Notes under the pieces: model-generated
Databases searched by the model: none
The model's input: only the letters and a program-made list of their open reading frames with translations
Told to the model about the DNA's origin: nothing
From: Bathymodiolus brooksi
Lineage: Eukaryota > Mollusca > Bivalvia > Mytilida > Modiolidae
Length of the DNA: 64,000 bases
Direction of reading: 5' to 3'
NCBI GenBank assembly: GCA_963680875.1
Contig: OY804578.1
Coordinates: 96,935,689 to 96,999,688 of the forward strand
Part shown: piece by piece, positions 1 through 11,809 of the stretch
Layout: each line of letters opens with the position of its first letter
Position numbering within the stretch: position 1 is the first letter of the stretch
Position numbers and translations under genes: made by a program

Positions 1-1690
1 GAAAAAAGGGGGGGCTAAATGTAAACATTTCATAGTATTTAGCTATTAAATATACAACTGAGGCATATATATGTGTTAAAATTGTTTATTGTGTTAGAAA
101 TTAGCTTAATAACTGTAATATATAAGAGAATAGGTAAGTTTTGGTATGTTACACAATCTGAACTCAACAGCTGTAAATGGAGTTATTTTCATTAAAAATC
201 TTCAAGGGGGTACCTTTGCATTTGAACACTTATACTTGCAAATATCAGACAGCCACATACCTTATGAGTTTTTTTTTGGGTTGATATTGTCTAAGGAATA
301 GAAATTAGGCCAACAAATGGTGAAAGAAACAAGTTTTGTTGCTCTTTAGGTGTCAAACCACTAATTCACCAATCAGAGCTTGGAACATATACGAAAGTAG
401 TCCCTTTTCAAGAAAAAAGTTCCTTTCACTTTGAAGTATTGTGAAAACTACTGAATGGAATGGACTAATTAAAATTGATAATTGAAGTTAAATAAATATA
501 TAGGGATTATTTTGAGCCCAAATTTGATGGATTTAGTTGTATTTTAATACCTCTATGGAGGATTTGATGCATGACCTATAAATACTGAATTTCTTGGGGA
601 TGACTGAGCTATTTTTAGAGTAGGTGTTTTCCGTAGCATGGCATTTCACTGCCAGATTTTAAACATGCCCTGATATTTTGACAGAACGTAGAGGAATCAT
701 GTACGTTTCAGAAAATATATGGTCTTGGAAAGGTTAAACTTAAGATAAAATGACCAGGTAGGCTCGAAAAAACACAAATTTAGTAGAAAACCTTAAAGAA
801 ATTAATTAGTGGTTTTACACCTTAAAGACAAAAACGTCAAAACTATCTTTTGTTGCTATCCTGTTCAAATTAGCCTATTAATGTCACAACAGACCCTGAG
901 TGACATTTTTCATACAAAAATGTTACAAAATGCATGTTAAGTAATATTTTGGAATATTGCTCCCAAACACAGGATATACATGGACACCGGGTATTGCAAC
1001 TCATTTTATTTTAATTTTTGACTTTATAATTATTGGGAATATGTTATTGAATGTGTTTTTGCAGTAGAAGGGCATATAATATTGAAAATATGGTTGATAA
1101 TAAGAATTTAACAAATTTCATCATGCGGCAGTTTGTCGACTTCAAATATAGGATATGGTGATATCATGATTGGATTTTTTTTAATCCTACCCATTTTTAC
1201 TGGTAAATTTTGATAGTTTCAGTTAGAATACATGTACAATGTACTTACAAAATAATATAAGGCTATAGAAAGCAGTTTTAGTTGAAAATTATGTAGTAAA
1301 AACCTGGTAATTTAAGTGATCCCAGAAAAATTATTTTGACTGCCTAGCATTTTCTACTAATTTTTCAAATTATCAATTTGAATTTCATGTTTTAGAGTAT
1401 TATTTGGCTGTAACAGTACATTTGAACATCCAGCTTACTTAAACAGTGAAAAAAAATGATGTGGAAGCATATATTTATTGAGTTTTGGGGGAAATTATAG
1501 TTGTGCACCATCAGAAATTCCAAGACTTGAATATCAATAAATCATATTTTTGCAAATTTGATGGAATTAGAAGGAATTTCAACTAAAGATGTATATACAA
1601 AAACATATTTTATGTCTTAAACCACATAATTTATGGGATAAAAGCATGAATTAACAAAATTAAGAATGATGTGAGCTCATTTTATGGGAC
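1..1690 (+). repeat. Satellite unit 1 (family X, long form, 1,690 bp)
   Basis: This unit carries the ATAT insertion near 497-502 and the extra A of the aagaaaaaag run, which it shares only with units 3 and 7. It has acgtc, atcctg and acacaggat. Private features are G at 1281 (ttttagttga), T at 879 (weakens the central hairpin by one pair), and a T9G3 run at 269-280 where most units have T8G4. The G tract is 7. Confidence 0.97.
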
Positions 1691-1704
1691 GAAAAAAGGG
1701 GGGG
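1691..1704 (+). repeat. Homopurine tract at unit start (G-A6-G7), reference unit
   Basis: This element is present in every unit. The A run is always 6. The G run is 6 in units 35 and 36, 8 in units 11, 13, 16, 22, 26 and 27, 9 in units 25 and 28-31, and 7 in all others. It is the most length-variable site of the monomer and marks the phase used here. A homopurine/homopyrimidine run can slip in replication or take up non-B forms; no function is shown. Confidence 0.95.
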
Positions 1705-1733
1705 CTAAATGTAAACATTTCATAGTATTTAGC
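1704..1733. repeat. Nested inverted repeats beside the homopurine tract
   Basis: The outer arms gctaaat (1704-1710) and atttagc (1727-1733) are perfect complements over 7 bp. The inner arms aaatgt (1707-1712) and acattt (1715-1720) are perfect over 6 bp with a 2-base centre. The arms overlap, so only one stem can form at a time. Units 15, 18, 20, 21, 24 and 33 have gtaaatattt, which loses one inner pair but leaves the outer stem whole. Confidence 0.75.
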
Positions 1734-2474
1734 TATTAAATATACAACTGAGGCATATATATGTGTTAAAATTGTTTATTGTGTTAGAAATTAGCTTAAT
1801 AACTGTAATATATAAGAGAATAGGTAAGTTTTGGTATGTTACACAATCTGAACTCAACAGCTGTAAATGGAGTTATTTTCATTAAAAATCTTCAAGGGGG
1901 TACCTTTGCATTTGAACACTTATACTTGCAAATATCAGACAGCCACATACCTTATGAGTTTTTTTTGGGTTTGATATTGTCTAAGTAATAGAAATTAGGC
2001 CAACAAATGGTGAAAGAAACAAGTTTTGTTGCTCTTTAGGTGTCAAACCACTAATTCACCAATCAGAGCTTGGAACATATACGAAAGTAGTCCCTTTTCA
2101 AGAAAAAGTTCCTTTCACTTTGTAGTATTGTGAAAACTACTGAATGGAATGGACTAATTAAAATTGATAATTGAAGTTAAATAAATAGGGATTATTTTGA
2201 GCCCAAATTTGATGGATTTAGTTGTATTTTAATACCTCTATGGAGGATTTGATGCATGACCTATAAATACTGAATTTCTTGGGGATGACTGAGCTATTTT
2301 TAGAGTAGGTGTTTTCCGTAGCATGGCATTTCACTGCCAGATTTTAAACATGCCCTGATATTTTGACAGAACGTAGAGGAATCATGTACGTTTCAGAAAA
2401 TATATGGTCTTGGAAAGGTTAAACTTAAGATAAAATGACCAGGTAGGCTCGAAAAAACACAAATTTAGTAGAAA

Positions 2475-2513
2475 ACCTTAAAGAAATTAATTAGTGGTTT
2501 TACACCTTAAAGA
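2475..2513 (+). repeat. 10-bp direct repeat, 29-bp spacing
   Basis: accttaaaga occurs at 2475-2484 and 2504-2513 in the reference unit, and at matching places elsewhere. In unit 31 the first copy is broken (A at 51366). No role is apparent. Confidence 0.6.
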
Positions 2514-2563
2514 CAAAAACATCAAAACTATCTTTTGTTGCTATCATGTTCAAATTAGCCTAT

Positions 2564-2593
2564 AAATGTCACAACAGACCCTGAGTGACATTT
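2564..2593. repeat. Central hairpin A: 9-bp perfect inverted repeat
   Basis: The arms aaatgtcac (2564-2572) and gtgacattt (2585-2593) flank a 12-base loop. They are conserved in nearly all units. Units 1 (T at 879), 10 (C at 16052, just outside the stem) and 36 (G at 59874) show changes at or next to the stem end, and each costs at most one pair. Confidence 0.8.
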
Positions 2594-2611
2594 TTCATAC
2601 AAAAATGTTAC
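2585..2611. repeat. Central hairpin B: 11-bp inverted repeat with one mismatch
   Basis: The arms 2585-2595 and 2601-2611 (gtgacattttt against aaaaatgttac) enclose a 5-base loop, catac. The single mismatch would be a G-U wobble in RNA. The left arm is the same segment that forms the right arm of hairpin A, so the two stems exclude each other. Confidence 0.8.
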
Positions 2612-3048
2612 AAAATGCATGTTAAGTAATATTTTGGAATATTGCTCCCAAACACTGGATATACATGGACACCGGGTATTGCAACTCATTTTATTTTAAT
2701 TTTTGACTTTATAATTATTGGGAATATGTTATTGAATGTGTTTTTGCAGTAGAAGGGCATATAATATTGAAAATATGGTTGATAATAAGAATTTAACAAA
2801 TTTCATCATGCGGCAGTTTGTCGACTTCAAATATAGGATATGGTGATATCATGATTGGATTTTTTTCAATCCTACCCATTTTTACTGGTAAATTTTGATA
2901 GTTTCAGTTAGAATACATGTACAATGTACTTACAAAATAATATAAGGCTATAGAAAGCAGTTTTGATTGAAAATTATGTAGTAAAAACCTGGTAATTTAA
3001 GTGATCCCAGAAAAATTATTTTGACTGCCTAGCATTTTCTACTAATTT

Positions 3049-3067
3049 TTCAAATTGTCAATTTGAA
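3049..3067. repeat. 8-bp perfect inverted repeat with 3-base loop
   Basis: The arms ttcaaatt (3049-3056) and aatttgaa (3060-3067) enclose gtc in Y units and atc in X units. The arms looked unchanged in every unit I checked, while the family-diagnostic A/G lies in the loop. Confidence 0.85.
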
Positions 3068-3375
3068 TTTCATGTTTTAGAGTATTATTTGGCTGTAACA
3101 GTACATTTGAACATCCAGCTTACTTAAACAGTGAAAAAAAATGATGTGGAAGCATATATTTATTGAGTTTTGGGGGAAATTATAGTTGTGCACCATCAGA
3201 AATTCCAAGACTTGAATATCAATAAATCATATTTTTGCAAATTTGATGGAATTAGAAGGAATTTCAACTAAAGATGTATATACAAAAACATATTTTATGT
3301 CTTAAACCACATAATTTATGGGATAAAAGCATGAATTAACAAAATTAAGAATGATGTGAGCTCATTTTATGGGAC

Positions 3376-5065
3376 GAAAAAAGGGGGGGCTAAATGTAAA
3401 CATTTCATAGTATTTAGCTATTAAATATACAACTGAGGCATATATATGTGTTAAAATTGTTTATTGTGTTAGAAATTAGCTTAATAACTGTAATATATAA
3501 GAGAATAGGTAAGTTTTGGTATGTTACACAATCTGAACTCAACAGCTGTAAATGGAGTTATTTTCATTAAAAATCTTCAAGGGGGTACCTTTGCATTTGA
3601 ACAATTATACTTGCAAATATCAGACAGCCACATACCTTATGAGTTTTTTTTGGGGTTGATATTGTCTAGGGAATAGAAATTAGGCCAACAAATGGTGAAA
3701 GAAACAAGTTTTGTTGCTCTTTAGGTGTCAAACCACTAATTCACCAATCAGAGCTTGGAACATATACGAAAGTAGTCCCTTTTCAAGAAAAAAGTTCCTT
3801 TCACTTTGAAGTATTGTGAAAACTACTGAATGGAATGGACTAATTAAAATTGATAATTGAAGTTAAATAAATATATAGGGATTATTTTGAGCCCAAATTT
3901 GATGGATTTAGTTGTATTTTAATACCTCTATGGAGGATTTGATGCATGACCTATAAATACTGAATTTCTTGGGGATGACTGAGCTATTTTTAGAGTAGGT
4001 GTTTTCCGTAGCATGGCATTTCACTGCCAGATTTTAAACATGCCCTGATATTTTGACAGAACGTAGAGGAATCATGTACGTTTCAGAAAATATATGGTCT
4101 TGGAAAGGTTAACCTTAAGATAAAATGACCAGGTAGGCTCGAAAAAACACAAATTTAGTAGAAAACCTTAAAGAAATTAATTAGTGGTTTTACACCTTAA
4201 AGACAAAAACGTCAAAACTATCTTTTGTTGCTATCCTGTTCAAATTAGCCTATAAATGTCACAACAGACCCTGAGTGACATTTTTCATACAAAAATGTTA
4301 CAAAATGCATGTTAAGTAATATTTTGGAATATTGCTCCCAAACACAGGATATACATGGACACCGGGTATTGCAACTCATTTTATTTTAATTTTTGACTTT
4401 ATAATTATTGGGAATATGTTATTGAATGTGTTTTTGCAGTAGAAGGGCATATAATATTGAAAATATGGTTGATAATAAGAATTTAACAAATTTCATCATG
4501 CGGCAGTTTGTCGACTTCAAATATAGGATATGGTGATATCATGATTGGATTTTTTTTAATCCTACCCATTTTTACTGGTAAATTTTGATAGTTTCAGTTA
4601 GAATACATGTACAATGTACTTACAAAATAATATAAGGCTATAGAAAGCAGTTTTAATTGAAAATTATGTAGTAAAAACCTGGTAATTTAAGTGATCCCAG
4701 AAAAATTATTTTGACTGCCTAGCATTTTCTACTAATTTTTCAAATTATCAATTTGAATTTCATGTTTTAGAGTATTATTTGGCTGTAACAGTACATTTGA
4801 ACATCCAGCTTACTTAAACAGTGAAAAAAAATGATGTGGAAGCATATATTTATTGAGTTTTGGGGGAAATTATAGTTGTGCACGATCAGAAATTCCAAGA
4901 CTTGAATATCAATAAATCATATTTTTGCAAATTTGATGGAATTAGAAGGAATTTCAACTAAAGATGTATATACAAAAACATATTTTATGTCTTAAACCAC
5001 ATAATTTATGGGATAAAAGCATGAATTAACAAAATTAAGAATGATGTGAGCTCATTTTATGGAAC
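3376..5065 (+). repeat. Satellite unit 3 (family X, long form, 1,690 bp)
   Basis: This is a long form with the ATAT insertion, an extra A, and gaagtatt in place of gtagtatt. tctaggg (3669), gcacgatc (4884) and ggaacg (5063) are shared only with unit 7. Private changes are A at 3604 and C at 4113. Confidence 0.97.
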
Positions 5066-6749
5066 GAAAAAAGGGGGGGCTAAATGTAAACATTTCATAG
5101 TATTTAGCTATTAAATATACAACTGAGGCATATATATGTGTTAAAATTGTTTATTGTGTTAGAAATTAGCTTAATAACTGTAATATATAAGAGAATAGGT
5201 AAGTTTTGGTATGTTACACAATCTGAACTCAACAGCTGTAAATGGAGTTATTTTCATTAAAAATCTTCAAGGGGGTACCTTTGCATTTGAACACTTATAC
5301 TTGCAAATATCAGACAGCCACATACCTTATGAGTTTTTTTTGGGTTTGATATTGTCTAAGGAATAGAAATTAGGCCAACAAATGGTGAAAGAAACAAGTT
5401 TTGTTGCTCTTTAGGTGTCAAACCACTAATTCACCAATCAGAGCTTGGAACATATACGAAAGTAGTCCCTTTTCAAGAAAAAGTTCCTTTCACTTTGTAG
5501 TATTGTGAAAACTACTGAATGGAATGGACTAATTAAAATTGATAATTGAAGTTAAATAAATAGGGATTATTTTGAGCCCAAATTTGATGGATTTAGTTGT
5601 ATTTTAATACCTCTATGGAGGATTTGATGCATGACCTATAAATACTGAATTTCTTGGGGATGACTGAGCTATTTTTAGAGTAGGTGTTTTCCGTAGCATG
5701 GCATTTCACTGCCAGATTTTAAACATGCCCTGATATTTTGACAGAACGTAGAGGAATCATGTACGTTTCAGAAAATATATGGTCTTGGAAAGGTTAAACT
5801 TAAGATAAAATGACCAGGTAGGCTCGAAAAAACACAAATTTAGTAGAAAACCTTAAAGAAATTAATTAGTGGTTTTACACCTTAAAGACAAAAACATCAA
5901 AACTATCTTGTGTTGCTATCATGTTCAAATTAGCCTATAAATGTCACAACAGACCCTGAGTGACATTTTTCATACAAAAATGTTACAAAATGCATGTTAA
6001 GTAATATTTTGGAATATTGCTCCCAAACACTGGATATACATGGACACCGGGTATTGCAACTCATTTTATTTTAATTTTTGACTTTATAATTATTGGGAAT
6101 ATGTTATTGAATGTGTTTTTGCAGTAGAAGGGCATATAATATTGAAAATACGGTTGATAATAAGAATTTAACAAATTTCATCATGCGCAGTTTGTCGACT
6201 TCAAATATAGGATATGGTGATATCATGATTGGATTTTTTTCAATCCTACCCACTTTTACTGGTAAATTTTGATAGTTTCAGTTAGAATACATGTACAATG
6301 TACTTACAAAATAATATAAGGCTATAGAAAGCAGTTTTAATTGAAAATTATGTAGTAAAAACCTGGTAATTTAAGTGATCCCAGAAAAATTATTTTGACT
6401 GCCTAGCATTTTCTACTAATTTTTCAAATTGTCAATTTGAATTTCATGTTTTAGAGTATTATTTGGCTGTAACAGTACATTTGAACATCCAGCTTACTTA
6501 AACAGTGAAAAAAAATGATGTGGAAGCATATATTTATTGAGTTTTGGGGGAAATTATAGTTGTGCACCATCAGAAATTCCAAGACTTGAATATCAATAAA
6601 TCATATTTTTGCAAATTTGATGGAATTAGAAGGAATTTCAACTAAAGATGTATATACAAAAACATATTTTATGTCTTAAACCACATAATTTATGGGATAA
6701 AAGCATGAATTAACAAAATTAAGAATGATGTGAGCTCATTTTATGGGAC
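5066..6749 (+). repeat. Satellite unit 4 (family Y, 1,684 bp)
   Basis: One G is lost in catgcgcag (near 6187), which makes the unit one base short. cttgtgttgc (5910) and aatacgg (6151) are shared with unit 8. C at 6253 is private. Confidence 0.97.
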
Positions 6750-8434
6750 GAAAAAAGGGGGGGCTAAATGTAAACATTTCATAGTATTTAGCTATTAAAT
6801 ATACAACTGAGGCATATATATGTGTTAAAATTGTTTATTGTGTTAGAAATTAGCTTAATAACTGTAATATATAAGAGAATAGGTAAGTTTTGGTATGTTA
6901 CACAATCTGAACTCAACAGCTGTAAATGGAGTTATTTTCATTAAAAATCTTCAAGGGGGTACCTTTGCATTTGAACACTTATACTTGCAAATATCAGACA
7001 GCCACATACCTTATGAGTTTTTTTTGGGGTTGATATTGTCTAAGGAATAGAAATTAGGCCAACAAATGGTGAAAGAAACAAGTTTTGTTGCTCTTTAGGT
7101 GTCAAAACACTAATTCACCAATCAGAGCTTGGAACATATACGAAAGTAGTCCCTTTTCAAGAAAAAGTTCCTTTCACTTTGTAGTATTGTGAAAACTACT
7201 GAATGGAATGGACTAATTAAAATTGATAATTGAAGTTAAATAAATAGGGATTATTTTGAGCCCAAATTTGATGGATTTAGTTGTATTTTAATACCTCTAT
7301 GGAGGATTTGATGCATGACCTATAAATACTGAATTTCTTGGGGATGACTGAGCTATTTTTAGAGTAGGTGTTTTCCGTAGCATGGCATTTCACTGCCAGA
7401 TTTTAAACATGCCCTGATATTTTGACAGAACGTAGAGGAATCATGTACGTTTCAGAAAATATATGGTCTTGGAAAGGTTAAACTTAAGATAAAATGACCA
7501 GGTAGGCTCGAAAAAACACAAATTTAGTAGAAAACCTTAAAGAAATTAATTAGTGGTTTTACACCTTAAAGACAAAAACATCAAAACTATCTTTTGTTGC
7601 TATCATGTTCAAATTAGCCTATAAATGTCACAACAGACCCTGAGTGACATTTTTCATACAAAAATGTTACAAAATGCATGTTAAGTAATATTTTGGAATA
7701 TTGCTCCCAAACACTGGATATACATGGACACCGGGTATTGCAACTCATTTTATTTTAATTTTTGACTTTATAATTATTGGGAATATGTTATTGAATGTGT
7801 TTTTGCAGTAGAAGAGCATATAATATTGAAAATATGGTTGATAATAAGAATTTAACAAATTTCATCATGCGGCAGTTTGTCGACTTCAAAAATAGGATAT
7901 GGTGATATCATGATTGGATTTTTTTCAATCCTACCCATTTTTACTGGTAAATTTTGATAGTTTCAGTTAGAATACATGTACAATGTACTTACAAAATAAT
8001 ATAAGGCTATAGAAAGCAGTTTTAATTGAAAATTATGTAGTAAAAACCTGGTAATTTAAGTGATCCCAGAAAAATTATTTTGACTGCCTAGCATTTTCTA
8101 CTAATTTTTCAAATTGTCAATTTGAATTTCATGTTTTAGAGTATTATTTGGCTGTAACAGTACATTTGAACATCCAACTTACTTAAACAGTGAAAAAAAA
8201 TGATGTGGAAGCATATATTTATTGAGTTTTGGGGGAAATTATAGTTGTGCACCATCAGAAATTCCAAGACTTGAATATCAATAAATCATATTTTTGCAAA
8301 TTTGATGGAATTAGAAGGAATTTCAACTAAAGATGTATATACAAAAACATATTTTATGTCTTAAACCACATAATTTATGGGATAAAAGCATGAATTAACA
8401 AAATTAAGAATGATGTGAGCTCATTTTATGGGAC
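6750..8434 (+). repeat. Satellite unit 5 (family Y, 1,685 bp)
   Basis: gaagagcata (7815) and caaaaatagg mark the group of units 5, 9, 10 and 11. atccaactt (8177) is shared only with unit 9. A at 7107 (gtcaaaacac) is private. Confidence 0.97.
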
Positions 8435-10119
8435 GAAAAAAGGGGGGGCTAAATGTAAACATTTCATAGTATTTAGCTATTAAATATACAACTGAGGCAT
8501 ATATATGTGTTAAAATTGTTTATTGTGTTAGAAATTAGCTTAATAACTGTAATATATAAGAGAATAGGTAAGTTTTGGTATGTTACACAATCTGAACTCA
8601 ACAGCTGTAAATGGAGTTATTTTCATTAAAAATCTTCAAGGGGGTACCTTTGCATTTGAACACTTATACTTGCAAATATCAGACAGCCACATACCTTATG
8701 AGTTTTTTTTGGGGTTGATATTGTCTAAGGAATAGAAATTAGGCCAACAAATGGTGAAAGAAACAAGTTTTGTTGCTCTTTAGGTGTCAAACCACTAATT
8801 CACCAATCAGAGCTTGGAACATATACGAAAGTAGTCCCTTTTCAAGAAAAAGTTCCTTTCACTTTGTAGTATTGTGAAAACTACTGAATGGAATGGACTA
8901 ATTAAAATTGATAATTGAAGTTAAATAAATAGGGATTATTTTGAGCCCAAATTTGATGGATTTAGTTGTATTTTAATACCTCTATGGAGGATTTGATGCA
9001 TGACCTATAAATACTGAATTTCTTGGGGATGACTGAGCTATTTTTAGAGTAGGTGTTTTCCGTAGCATGGCATTTCACTGCCAGATTTTAAACATGCCCT
9101 GATATTTTGACAGAACGTAGAGGAATCATGTACGTTTCAGAAAATATATGGTCTTGGAAAGGTTAAACTTAAGATAAAATGACCAGGTAGGCTCGAAAAA
9201 ACACAAATTTAGTAGAAAACCTTAAAGAAATTAATTAGTGGTTTTACACCTTAAAGACAAAAACATCAAAACTATCTTTTGTTGCTATCATGTTCAAATT
9301 AGCCTATAAATGTCACAACAGACCCTGAGTGACATTTTTCATACAAAAATGTTACAAAATGCATGTTAAGTAATATTTTGGAATATTGCTCCCAAACACT
9401 GGATATACATGGACACCGGGTATTGCAACTCATTTTATTTTAATTTTTGACTTTATAATTATTGGGAATATGTTATTGAATGTGTTTTTGCAGTAGAAGG
9501 GCATATAATATTGAAAATATGGTTGATAATAAGAATTTAACAAATTTCATCATGCGGCAGTTTGTCGACTTCAAATATAGGATATGGTGATATCATGATT
9601 GGATTTTTTTCAATCCTACCCATTTTTACTGGTAAATTTTGATAGTTTCAGTTAGAATACATGTACAATGTACTTACAAAATAATATAAGGCTATAGAAA
9701 GCAGTTTTGATTGAAAATTATGTAGTAAAAACCTGGTAATTTAAGTGATCCCAGAAAAATTATTTTGACTGCCTAGCATTTTCTACTAATTTTTCAAATT
9801 GTCAATTTGAATTTCATGTTTTAGAGTATTATTTGGCTGTAACAGTACATTTGAACATCCAGCTTACTTAAACAGTGAAAAAAAATGATGTGGAAGCATA
9901 TATTTATTGAGTTTTGGGGGAAATTATAGTTGTGCACCATCAGAAATTCCAAGACTTGAATATCAATAAATCATATTTTTGCAAATTTGATGGAATTAGA
10001 AGGAATTTCAACTAAAGATGTATATACAAAAACATATTTTATGTCTTAAACCACATAATTTATGGGATAAAAGCATGAATTAACAAAATTAAGAATGATG
10101 TGAGCTCATTTTATGGGAC
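8435..10119 (+). repeat. Satellite unit 6 (family Y, 1,685 bp)
   Basis: This is the partner of unit 2 in the four-unit duplication, sharing ttttgattga (G at 9709). Unlike unit 2 it has the common T8G4 run and ctaaggaata, so those unit 2 variants arose after the duplication or were overwritten here. Confidence 0.97.
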
Positions 10120-11809
10120 GAAAAAAGGGGGGGCTAAATGTAAACATTTCATAGTATTTAGCTATTAAATATACAACTGAGGCATATATATGTGTTAAAA
10201 TTGTTTATTGTGTTAGAAATTAGCTTAATAACTGTAATATATAAGAGAATAGGTAAGTTTTGGTATGTTACACAATCTGAACTCAACAGCTGTAAATGGA
10301 GTTATTTTCATTAAAAATCTTCAAGGGGGTACCTTTGCATTTGAACACTTATACTTGCAAATATCAGACAGCCACATACCTTATGAGTTTTTTTTGGGGT
10401 TGATATTGTCTAGGGAATAGAAATTAGGCCAACAAATGGTGAAAGAAACAAGTTTTGTTGCTCTTTAGGTGTCAAACCACTAATTCACCAATCAGAGCTT
10501 GGAACATATACGAAAGTAGTCCCTTTTCAAGAAAAAAGTTCCTTTCACTTTGAAGTATTGTGAAAACTACTGAATGGAATGGACTAATTAAAATTGATAA
10601 TTGAAGTTAAATAAATATATAGGGATTATTTTGAGCCCAAATTTGATGGATTTAGTTGTATTTTAATACCTCTATGGAGGATTTGATGCATGACCTATAA
10701 ATACTGAATTTCTTGGGGATGACTGAGCTATTTTTAGAGTAGGTGTTTTCCGTAGCATGGCATTTCACTGCCAGATTTTAAACATGCCCTGATATTTTGA
10801 CAGAACGTAGAGGAATCATGTACGTTTCAGAAAATATATGGTCTTGGAAAGGTTAAACTTAAGATAAAATGACCAGGTAGGCTCGAAAAAACACAAATTT
10901 AGTAGAAAACCTTAAAGAAATTAATTAGTGGTTTTACACCTTAAAGACAAAAACGTCAAAACTATCTTTTGTTGCTATCCTGTTCAAATTAGCCTATAAA
11001 TGTCACAACAGACCCTGAGTGACATTTTTCATACAAAAATGTTACAAAATGCATGTTAAGTAATATTTTGGAATATTGCTCCCAAACACAGGATATACAT
11101 GGACACCGGGTATTGCAACTCATTTTATTTTAATTTTTGACTTTATAATTATTGGGAATATGTTATTGAATGTGTTTTTGCAGTAGAAGGGCATATAATA
11201 TTGAAAATATGGTTGATAATAAGAATTTAACAAATTTCATCATGCGGCAGTTTGTCGACTTCAAATATAGGATATGGTGATATCATGATTGGATTTTTTT
11301 TAATCCTACCCATTTTTACTGGTAAATTTTGATAGTTTCAGTTAGAATACATGTACAATGTACTTACAAAATAATATAAGGCTATAGAAAGCAGTTTTAA
11401 TTGAAAATTATGTAGTAAAAACCTGGTAATTTAAGTGATCCCAGAAAAATTATTTTGACTGCCTAGCATTTTCTACTAATTTTTCAAATTATCAATTTGA
11501 ATTTCATGTTTTAGAGTATTATTTGGCTGTAACAGTACATTTGAACATCCAGCTTACTTAAACAGTGAAAAAAAATGATGTGGAAGCATATATTTATTGA
11601 GTTTTGGGGGAAATTATAGTTGTGCACGATCAGAAATTCCAAGACTTGAATATCAATAAATCATATTTTTGCAAATTTGATGGAATTAGAAGGAATTTCA
11701 ACTAAAGATGTATATACAAAAACATATTTTATGTCTTAAACCACATAATTTATGGGATAAAAGCATGAATTAACAAAATTAAGAATGATGTGAGCTCATT
11801 TTATGGAAC
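10120..11809 (+). repeat. Satellite unit 7 (family X, long form, 1,690 bp)
   Basis: This is the third and last long form. It matches unit 3 at tctaggg (10413), gcacgatc (11628) and ggaacg (11807), and lacks the two private changes of unit 3. Confidence 0.97.

Larger units (their letters stand above)
2204..3255 (+). repeat. Pair of 18-bp internal direct repeats about 1 kb apart
   Basis: caaatttgatggatttag (2204-2221) and caaatttgatggaattag (3238-3255) match at 17 of 18 positions. They recur in every unit. In units 14, 17 and 19 the first copy has one further change (cacatttg). They may be a relic of an older, shorter repeat or simply chance in A+T-rich DNA. Confidence 0.6.
1691..3375 (+). repeat. 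Satellite unit 2 (family Y, 1,685 bp)
   Basis: Used here as the reference unit for internal elements. It has acatc, atcatg, caatcc and attgtcaat. G at 2965 (ttttgattga) is shared only with unit 6. T at 1986 (aagtaatag) is shared only with unit 36. The T/G run reads T8G3T3, as in units 4 and 8. Confidence 0.97.
1691..8434 (+). repeat. Four-unit higher-order repeat, copy 1 (units 2-5)
   Basis: Units 2, 3, 4 and 5 each carry private markers that recur in the same order in units 6, 7, 8 and 9. These are ttttgattga (unit 2, G at 2965), tctaggg with gcacgatc and ggaacg (unit 3, 3669, 4884, 5063), cttgtgttgc with aatacgg and a lost G in catgcgcag (unit 4, 5910, 6151, near 6187), and gaagagcata with atccaactt (unit 5, 7815, 8177). 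Family order is Y-X-Y-Y. The block is a segmental duplication within the array. Confidence 0.9.

Noticed and set aside
1..40. Polypurine tract of an LTR retrotransposon (A6G7) at the unit start
   Set aside because: No LTR ends, primer-binding site or reverse transcriptase reading frames exist in the 1.685-kb unit. A non-autonomous relic cannot be excluded but has no positive support.
751..790. RNA polymerase III B-box-like motif (ggctcgaaaa) that might mark a tRNA-derived element
   Set aside because: The match is partial, with no suitable A box upstream and no cloverleaf fold visible.
961..1000. CENP-B box-like sequence around accgggtatt
   Set aside because: The CGGG core is present, but the required TTCG and the spaced A of the CENP-B box are missing at the right distances on either strand.
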